A stretch of DNA of 64,000 bases from Neofusicoccum parvum. Taxonomy: Eukaryota; Ascomycota; Dothideomycetes; Botryosphaeriales; Botryosphaeriaceae. Within the stretch, counting starts at the first letter, position 1. Every line of letters starts with the position of its first letter. Positions 56,371 through 64,000 of the stretch are shown piece after piece. The stretch spans positions 1,054,001 through 1,118,000 of the forward strand of contig CP087215.1 in the NCBI GenBank assembly GCA_020912385.1. The letters run 5' to 3'. The notes beneath the pieces are model-generated. The model saw only the letters and a program-made list of their open reading frames with translations. It was not told the origin of the DNA and searched no databases. Position numbers and translations under genes: made by a program.

Positions 56371-57506
56371 CTAACTATCTCCCCCAAAAAGCGCCCCTCC
56401 TTTCGCTGTGCCGCCATCGTTCGGAAGGCCACCTAAGAAATCTACCTTCAACTCGTAGAGCTCCTTGGCTTGCATCTCCTCCGCCATAGATGCAACATAC
56501 CCCACATCTTGCTCACAATCAAAATATTTTCCCTTCAACGCTCGTCCCTTACCAGCGGCAAGGAATACACAAGTCTGGCCGCATAGTGCTGGCTTGCAGC
56601 GGAAGTTGTTTGCAAATGTTGTGTAAACTTTCGAGACTTCTGGATACATCTCGGCCACGTCAGGATCCAGGGGCTTGACCATGTTGGTCCGGTTAGCGCC
56701 TGGATGAAGGGCATAGACTTCGATTCCATGTAGCCCGTCCAAATCAGCTTCCAGCTGCAAGCAGCCTGTGGCGCGAACGAGGGCGGCTTTGGATGAGCAG
56801 TAATTGACGCCAAACGGTGTGTTGACTGTTGCTGCACGTGAGGCGATATTGATGATTGTGCCCTTCCCTCTTTCACGGAAATGCGGAAGCATCATGTGTG
56901 TCCAGAATAGTGGCTGAAGAGGGAGATCAATCCGCTGGTCGTTCCTTTGGTGTGCTTGAACTTACAGCTCTCAGATTCACCTCAAGCACTGACCAAAACG
57001 CATCAAAGCTCTGCATGTGGAACGGCCTGTCGTTCGTCCTGCATGCGATCAGCTTGAGAAGCTTTGTTGGGTCAGTAAAACTTACCGGCCTGCGTTGTTC
57101 ACCAGCACATCGACATGCTCGAAGTCTGCCAGAATCTTCCCATAAACCCATGTGGAGCTTTCATCCTGCGTCACGTCACAGAGGTATCCATGAGCTTCCG
57201 CTCCAAATTCCTTGCACTGAAGGACAACTTTCTCAAGGCTTTGTTGTGCTTGCGGGATGTCGATCAAAGCCAACTTTGCTCCTGCCTTTGCAAACGCAAT
57301 GGACTCGCCGGTACCCAAGCCTCCCGCAGCCCCTAGAGAAAGTAAGTTTCATGCATGCGCAGCCCTCGCTACCAAAACTTTATTTTCATGACACACTTAC
57401 CTGTTATGACGACCACCTTATTCAACAGTGAGCCACGCAAAGCCTCGGGGCTGATGGTATCATATACGTCGGTGTGCAGCGTTGGCGGGTTAATCGATGA
57501 GCTCAT
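56371..57506 (-). CDS. Short-chain dehydrogenase/reductase
   Basis: Classical SDR of 318 aa. Exons 57401-57506, 57086-57332, 56966-57026 and 56913-56371 close in phase. The coenzyme motif VVVITGAAGGLG is completed only by splicing (intron 57333-57400). It is followed by DVLVNNAG, the IINIASRA strand with the catalytic Ser, and a Tyr-x-x-x-Lys of the form NYCSSKAALV, then LHPGANRTNM. The C-terminus extends about 60 residues beyond the core (VDFLGGLPNDGGTAKG). It lies next to a P450 (divergent) and the monooxygenase remnant, and may belong to the same pathway. Confidence 0.88.
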
Positions 57507-58186
57507 CTTTAGGATGCAAGTCTTCTCAAAGAGCCGGTTGGTTTTGGTTTGTCAAGAGCGTGCAAAGAAAATGATTTTTATTTGAAATTTGGGAATGCTG
57601 CCGAAACTAGCTACTTCAGGAAGATACACTCCCCTCACTCTTACCTCCTGGACCATGCTGGGGTGCGGGGGTGGGGTTCGAGAATGTGGGGTCAGCCTTG
57701 GAGGTGAAAACCAAGAATCGCGTTTCCAATCCCCATTCACCAATCCCGACGGGACTTTGATTCTCTCTTGCTACACCTTCGCTATCTACTTACGTTAGTC
57801 TGTCCTCATTAGTTCTTCTTTCGCCATTAGCTGTGTAATGCTCTAGCAGTAGCAAAAGCTCAGAGCCGGTCGCGGCATATTAATAGTGATCTGTCTTGTC
57901 TACTAAAGAAACTACAATAATAAAAGTCCAATGATTGTAAAACCCTAGCAAGAGATTATCGTTATCACGAGGAAAGCAGCTATATTCCTCTGAATTCAGA
58001 CTGAACGGAAATACGGAGATTTCGGTGAATTCTTTCTGTTTGAGGAGGAGGGGTTGAATTCTGCAAATGCGGGGTTGGATTCTCGAACGAGGGGTGTCAG
58101 GGGCCAACTTCCAGGTTGATGTTGATTTCAAAAGAACACAAATATTCACATTCGAGCTAATTCATTGACGAAGCAGCATATTAGAA
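57507..58186. promoter_or_regulatory. Divergent intergenic region between SDR and P450
   Basis: 680 bp between two start codons. No gene is seen. An AT-rich part (57830-58010) is likely promoter DNA. Confidence 0.4.
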
Positions 58187-60091
58187 ATGGAAGAAATACG
58201 CCACATCTGCGTTGACCGCCCTATTCACGCCGGCGTGGTTCTTTCCATCATTTTCTTCAGCGTTGTAGTCTTGGTCAAGCTCTTCGCAACCCTTTCAACA
58301 AAACCCAACGGCAGAAAGTACAATTATCCTCCGGCTCCAAGAGGATGGCCTATCGTGGGAAATGCATTCCAGATCGACCAGAACGCCCCCGGGCTAACCT
58401 TTAAGGCGCTCGGAGAGAAGCATGGGGAGATGTTTGTGCTTTCACGTCCGTGCGTGGATGTCCATCATGCTTAATTGGCACAGGTTCTCCATGTTTATGG
58501 GCCAAACTCGCTGGGTATTTGTGAATTCACAGGAGATGGTCCGCGAGCTTCTAGACCGTCGTGGAAGGCTGTACATCAGCCGCCCGCCAGCCCCGGTGAC
58601 TTCGGACATTTTGTCGGGCGGAAAGCGGATCGTGCTCATGGAGCATGGAGAGCGCTGGCGAAACCTACGGAAAGTGATGCATCAGCTACTGATGGCTTCG
58701 CACGTGAGTTTGATCTCCGTGATGCAAAATACCGTCCTCTCACACGTATTCCAGGCGGATGAATTCAAGCCTTATCAAGACATCGAGTCTCGGAAGCTAT
58801 TGTGGGACTACTACGTTGCTCCAGAAAAGTATTATCTCCACGGTGCTCGATTCGCAAATTCTGTAATCTTCTCCGTCGTGTTTGGCCGCCGGACAAGCAT
58901 GCGAGAACAGCCCGTCCAAGAGCTCTTCTCTACCATCGAGGATTTCATGGAAATGCAGAGATCTCCTTCCGCCAATCTCATCGATAGCTTCCCGACGCTG
59001 GCCAAAATCATCCCCAGACCACTCCAGTGGTACCGTCCACACGCAGAAAGGGTGTTCCGAAAGACAGTCAAGTATGAGTATTGCTGAGCTCCGATGTTGG
59101 CGGAACACTGATGGACGATTCCCAGGACATACGAAACATTCTTCGATGACTTGGAGCAGCGGTTGATCAACGGACAAGATCCCCGCTGCTTTGCAAGAGA
59201 GATGAACAAGATCGCATACAAATATGGATTTGATGAAAACCAGCGGTACTACTGTGGTAAGTCTTTGGCCGTCCTGCCCATATGGATAAGGCTATCATGC
59301 TGATGGGTATTGCTACAGCGGGAACGATCATCGAAGCAGGGAGCGACACGACGAGGAACCAACTGAATATTATGATTGCGGCGGCTGCCAAGTTCCCTGC
59401 ATGGGTAAAGACCGCCCAGCAAGAACTTGACTCTGTTTACGGTGACGCTGAAAGGCTTCCATCTTTTGATGTAAGAGTAGCTCCCTCTGACCTTTTTCAT
59501 TCATCTCTGACTGATTTCTAGGATTGGAGTTCCTTACCGTACATCAAAGCGGTGATCAAGGAATCCCTCCGCTGGCGGCCCAACATGACAGCATTCGGCG
59601 CACCTCGCGTGCTCATCGAGGACGACGCCATCGGCCCATACATGTTCGAAAAGGGCACAATCTTTACGTACAATCACTGGGGTCTATCCCACAACGAAGC
59701 CGTGTACAAAGACAACGAAGTGTTCCGCCCAGAGCGGTATCTCGATGCCGACGTGGATGACATGCTGAAGGGGCACTTTGGATTTGGCTTGGGTAAGAAA
59801 CGCCAGCACTGAAACCGCCCGGATCAACGGAAAGACGACCATTAACAGCTTGCAGGAAGGCGCGTTTGCCCCGGCTACCACGTCGGAGCACGCAACATGT
59901 TCATCGCTTTCGCGCGTATCTTGTACTGCTACCGATTTGAGGAGGACCCCCAAGCGCCTATCGACGACTGCCGCATCGAGCCCCAGGCGCATGAGACTCC
60001 GCCATTCAAGATCGAGATCATACCGAGGAGTGAGAGGCACGTGGAGCTGATTCAAAAAGAGTGCAGGGCCGCTGGGATTGCGGTTGATTGA
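58187..60091 (+). CDS. Cytochrome P450 monooxygenase
   Basis: Microsomal heme-thiolate monooxygenase, 546 aa. Exons 58187-58449, 58484-59071, 59126-59256, 59319-59470, 59522-59792 and 59856-60091 close in phase. An N-terminal membrane helix (AGVVLSIIFFSVVVLVKLF) is followed by the Pro-rich hinge PPAPRGWPIVGN. The I-helix AGSDTT is at 334-339, ExxR is Glu392/Arg395 (ESLRWRP), the PERF-like FRPERY follows, and the heme loop FGFGLGRRVCPG has Cys473. The sequence MGQTRWVFVNS with ILSGGKRIVLM is typical of fungal P450s of the CYP620/OrdA-like kind; the CYP family needs a search. The first intron (34 nt, GTGCGT...CACAG) is very short, so that junction is the least certain. Confidence 0.88.
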
Positions 60092-60607
60092 ATACAGAAG
60101 CCGAGTGAGAGTATGTAAACATGCACGCTAGTCATGATCGGCAACGCAAACTTATTAATGATGCTGCGTAATTTCGGCCCTTGAAGTGTTTCAGTGGTTG
60201 GAGCCTCGAAGGTAACGGGGGCTGACGATGTGTGCAAAATGGCACATTGGCTCGCGGGGCTCGATGGAAATTTCGACGCTGAAACAACAAGTGCTCGGAG
60301 GTTCAACGCACTTTGCCGCTGCGCCAGCCGTAGGCTACGGCGGGCCGGTAGTGCTTCCCACGTCGCGTCAGCGAAAAGGCAAAAAGGTTTCATGAAAGTA
60401 GGCGTCGCTTTTCAAATTTTGCCGTCTGCATCATCGCTATTTAATGAAGATGGACTCGAAATGTACAGTTCCATTTGTGTTGAGACTGCTAACACAAACA
60501 GAGTTTGCTTGATTTTCGGACGCAGGTGAGATCGACCACGTCCTATATACATATGAACAGCGCCCCCAGGAAACAAAATAAACAGACAAATCACCAAGTT
60601 CCCCCCG
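60092..60607. other. Intergenic region between convergent genes
   Basis: 3' flanks of the P450 (plus) and extradiol dioxygenase (minus) genes. No gene is seen. Confidence 0.45.
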
Positions 60608-61672
60608 CTAGAAGACTTCGGGTACGGGTGGCCCCCAGATATGCAACGCTTGTGGCCCGAAGGGTGTGTGAGTCACTGCAGTCTCAGAGTTGACGAGGTC
60701 TCCGTCGGCATAATGCTCCTGAAGTGCTTAGGTGAGTAGAAGGTCTCTGGAAAAATAGCGATGTCTACTTACCACCACGAACTTCGCTTTGTCGAACCAG
60801 TAGTCAAAAATTTTACTTCCAAGGACATGCTACGGGATGAATTAGCGCACAGCTAGAAGGACCCTGATACGGAGGCTTACCCTTCCAACTCCCCAGCACA
60901 GCTCGTAGCCTTTCGATGCGAGAAATTCGTGCCCCAGCTGCTGGATGTCATAGTCGTGTATCTCAAATGCAGAGTGAGCAACCGCATACTGCTCTTCAGG
61001 TTTGCCGGGCTTCATGAAGAAGCAGTGGTGGTCGGTAAACTCGAGGCCACGGTCAATGTGGAAAAAGCATACCACCGGGGTGTCACCGTTCATGATGATG
61101 TCGGAGGGAGCCAGGGTCAAGGTTTGCGTATACCAGTTGTACATTTCTTCGTACTGGCCCATGGGATAGCTGAGGCCGTAATGGCCCCAGCGATAGACGG
61201 GAGCGGGGCCGAGTTCGAAGCGCTGGAACTTGCCTCTCCGTGGTTTCTCGTCCTCGTAGTTCAGAACGAGCTTGGGCAGCTCTGGCATCTGCATCGGCTT
61301 CTCTTTCCAGCCGTGCACAAGGTGGACGTGGTTGCTGAATGGATCGGTCAGGGTGACCATTTCGCCACCGCCAGGCCCGTCGAGCGGCGTGATGGCACTG
61401 CCGCCAAACTCGTCGCGGGCTCTCTCGAGCTCTTCATGGGACTCAACTACATACGCAGCACCTCCAAAGTAGCTGGATGAGGTCTGGGATTGTCGCAGAA
61501 CGTATGCGTACGGCTCGGTGCCGAAGCCGCCTAGGAAAACCTCTCCTTTGCGCTCCTGGACCACGGTGAGCCCGAAGTCCAAAAGGAATTGTTGTTGTTG
61601 GTGTAGGTCGGTGTGGTAATAAACGACGAACGCCGTCTTGACCAGCTGGATTGGAGCTTTGCCTGAGACCAT
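60608..61672 (-). CDS. Extradiol (catechol 2,3-dioxygenase-like) ring-cleavage dioxygenase
   Basis: Type I extradiol dioxygenase of the vicinal-oxygen-chelate fold, 319 aa. Exons 60881-61672, 60773-60829 and 60608-60718 are phase 0. Two VOC modules are seen: the N-terminal one starts at LVKTAFVVYYH, and the C-terminal one carries the 2-His-1-carboxylate Fe(II) site: His164 (RWGHYGLSYP), His233 (VAHSAFEIHD) and Glu285 (FVVEHYADGD, across exons 2 and 3). Such enzymes split a catechol ring next to the hydroxyls using O2. The final stretch THTPFGPQALHIWGPPVPEVF is as in fungal homologues. Start 61672 (MVSGKAP) was chosen on similarity; the frame is open to an ATG at 61768. Flanked by a P450 and a ferric-reductase-type enzyme. 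Confidence 0.9.
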
Positions 61673-62415
61673 TTTCGTAGAGGGTAGCAGAGAGGAAGAT
61701 CGGAGTGTCTCAAAAATCAACCTGGGGGTGTGGTTGCCTTTGAAGTATAATTCAGTGGGTGTGACCATTTAAGTAATTGGCCGATAACCTACCCGGAAAG
61801 GCGCGGGTATGCTCTAAACAGTCGGGATAACTAGAAAGATAGCCCGTCTGAGCATGTGTAATGGCGGGGGAAGCTCAGGGCGGGGAAGTGGAGTGCCCCT
61901 GCAACCAATGCCGGCCCCTAGCACGAAAATAGAGTCTGTAAGCCACAGCCGGTGGGTTCGGATCAATCTAAAGCCCCGTCGTTCTAGAAAGATGCAGAGA
62001 GATGAATTTGGGGCAAGCGCATGATAGATCGCGTTAGCAACTCCACGGCCTATCCGCGGATTCTCCGTAGATTCTCCGCGGACTCTCCGCGTCACTTCAG
62101 TCAACTTGTACGTGATTAGCTGCTCGCACAATAACTTTTGAGCGAGACATCGTAAGTACCATACATTTTCTTTTCATAATGAGTAAGAACTAAGCAAATG
62201 GTTTCTTTCGAGATGGATGCTTACAATCACCGGAACTGAGGAATTGTACGCACAATTTCGCGCCACTTCAAAAATTAAACGTTCGGCAATATATAAGTCA
62301 ACTTTATGAAAAGATTGCATGGACTACAGAGTACTCAATCTATCTATTCTTGACCGAGGCCCCGTGCTTGGCGCCAATATTCGGCTGGTTCTACGGCAAG
62401 ATCAACCGAACCAGC
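61673..62415. other. Intergenic region, no gene seen
   Basis: Upstream of the dioxygenase gene and 3' of the ferric reductase-like gene. A tandem of three TCTCCG(C/T)-type units at about 62059-62087 is the only pattern noticed. Confidence 0.4.
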
Positions 62416-64000
62416 CTACCAAGAGAAGGACTCCTCGAAGAAGTCAACATTCCATGTAGAGTGATGGCCACGGATAACCCTCCGAACGTCATCACCAAGA
62501 CTTCCGGTACCACATACAGAAACAGCACAGGCGCCGTTGCGTTGAGCTACTTCCGTGTTGATAAGATCCTCGATGTTTGGTTTACCAGGGATCACCAACG
62601 TTCCAGGCGGCGAGCAGATTTCCGCAGCCTGTGCACGTGTTGCAAAGATCTGAATGTTGACCAAACTGCTGCCCTCCTGTGTTGAGATGACCTCAGTCAA
62701 CCAGGGCTTGATCCACTCAACGTGCTCAGGGGACTGGACGATCCAAATGAGGGTAATACTGCGGATGGCTGATGTGTGCTGCTCATGAGCATCGATAAGG
62801 GCGCGCAGCTGGGGCACATGGTGGGCAATGCCTACACCAGCCGCAATGAGCATGACAGAGTCGTAAGAAGACAGGTCCTCGGAGCCTTGAGACATATTAG
62901 CTGGGATTGCGTTGCTCTTGTGGGCGATGCATACCGTAAGGTCCCTCTACCAGAGCAGACGTGACGAACTTTCCATCAGGTGCGCTGTGAGCCTTCTGAT
63001 AAAGAGTTTCGGTGAAGCCACTTCGGCAACGGACAAGCAGACTCATAGAGACCTTTCCTAAGCCAGACCTGTCCAAACGTTCCAGGCAGATTTCCTTCTC
63101 CGACTGATCACTCCCCTCACTCCACGCAAGGGAAAATGGATGCGAGGTGTAGAAGCCGACACGGGGCATGTAGAGATAGATGTGCTGTCCGGCCTTGAAT
63201 CTCCAGGGACGCGCGATCTTGAGGCGAATGCGAAGGCACTTGCCTGGGAGAACCTCCACTTCTGCCTCAGAGCCACCGAAATTACGCAGGGCAAGCCAGA
63301 GAAGGCGAAACAGACGTTCAGTTCCCCACATTCCCAGAGCGATTTGCACAAGGAAAAGCTGGTACAGATCCTTGGTCTGGCAGTGGACCCAGATGCCGGC
63401 CAGACCGACGGCGGTCAGGAAGACGTGGAAGTGGAGGAAAATCTCGTAGAAGGCGTGCCGAATGGGACTCCAGGCTTGGATGAAGATGAGAATGAAGCTA
63501 GCGAGCCCCTTTTACGAATCAGTTTTGGATACATGAAAGCGAGCGAGATGGATTTACTCACAACCGTGCCCCACGTGTAAAAAGAGTCGTTGGAAATAGA
63601 ATCGGCAACGTGACTCCAGCCATCTAAGCCAAGTTAGTCCTGGGAGTAGATAGACTCAGGGAGGAAACATACAGTCCTGAACCTCGTGAATCAAGTAAAA
63701 GACGGTGTGTGCCACGGCGTGTAGCACAGCTATCCGGCCTACCCAGCGGTGGACCAAGTTGAAGGTGTCGAACGAAATGCCAGTCAGATATATAAGAGGG
63801 TTGTTGCGGCCGGCAAGAACAAATAGAGGAAGCATGTTGAGAACGCAGAGAACCCCAGTGCGGTCGCGCAAGTACTCGAGTGCCTTTTCACCGTTGAAGT
63901 CGACGAAGAGAAAGGAAAGAACGACGTTCCCAGCTCCGTATCCAGTGAGGAGCATGGTCTGCAGCCGACTTGGTAGGTATCCCATATTAAGACCAAACAG
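62416..64000 (-). CDS. Ferric reductase/NADPH oxidase-type transmembrane oxidoreductase, 5' end beyond window
   Basis: Membrane flavocytochrome that moves electrons from NADPH through FAD and two b-hemes across the membrane, usually to Fe(III)/Cu(II). Exons seen are 63673-64000 (open to the edge), 63562-63623, 62935-63508 and 62416-62885; phases agree. Heme-binding helices show NLVHRWVGRIAVLHAVAHTV and, after an intron, EIFLHFHVFLTAVGL. FAD binding is at GFYTSHPFSLAW (HPFS motif). NADPH binding begins LIAAGVGIAHHVP and ends VSVCGTGSLGDDVR, with a C-terminal Phe-Ser-Trp. The N-terminal helices are off the window. It could supply iron, or redox power, near the dioxygenase and P450; that link is inference. 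Confidence 0.9.

Noticed and set aside
62059..62087. Three TCTCCG-type tandem units
   Set aside because: Too short and imperfect to be called a repeat array or a CRISPR; no spacers or conserved direct repeats exist in the window.

Overview
The window looks like nuclear DNA of a filamentous ascomycete (Pezizomycotina; a Dothideomycete or relative would fit, but that is inference). Genes are well spaced and sit on both strands. Most contain short introns of about 50-70 nt with GTAAGT-type donors. The protein families are typical of these fungi: a PTH11/rhodopsin-type membrane protein, an AIM9-like kinase, a DUF4246 protein, an Rds1-like ferritin fold, cutinase, an AA9-type LPMO, a Zn2Cys6 regulator and a Tad/I-type LINE. 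I assembled exons by hand; where exon phases close, the lengths given are of the spliced product.

Layout. 0-5.5 kb: a phenol-hydroxylase-like FAD monooxygenase (running off the left edge), a divergent SDR, and a rhodopsin-domain membrane protein. 5.5-9.7 kb: gene-poor, with a decayed MFS-transporter fragment, a 434-bp solo LTR with a 5-bp target duplication, and a DUF7730-like pseudogene. 9.7-16.4 kb: a DUF4246 protein, an AIM9-like phosphotransferase and an SDR. 16.5-21.3 kb: a repeat island with a 5'-truncated LINE bounded by a perfect 13-bp target duplication, a second LTR-like piece and a decayed zinc-type dehydrogenase/enoyl-reductase remnant. 21.7-27.2 kb: a LinB-like haloalkane dehalogenase, a 14-TM-type MFS exporter and an AflR-like C6 regulator, all on the plus strand, a possible small module.

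29-43 kb: a six-exon small secreted protein, a secreted intradiol dioxygenase-like protein, a secreted beta-propeller, a GNAT acetyltransferase, a cutinase, a Thg1-like 3'-5' polymerase and an SDR. 43.5-50.6 kb: an MFS sugar-type transporter with one non-AG splice acceptor, an AA9-like LPMO with an altered active site, an Rds1-like secreted ferritin-fold protein and a small GPI-type surface protein. 51.8-55.2 kb: bleomycin hydrolase and an mARC/MOSC protein, both housekeeping-like.

55.7-64 kb: a remnant of a second FAD monooxygenase, then an SDR, a cytochrome P450, an extradiol ring-cleavage dioxygenase and a ferric-reductase/NOX-type oxidoreductase running off the right edge. Together with the FAD hydroxylase at the left edge and the intradiol enzyme, the window is rich in aromatic-ring hydroxylation and cleavage functions. 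The 56.3-64 kb block is the best candidate for a co-functioning catabolic or specialised-metabolism cluster. No tRNA, rRNA, CRISPR or prophage was recognised.
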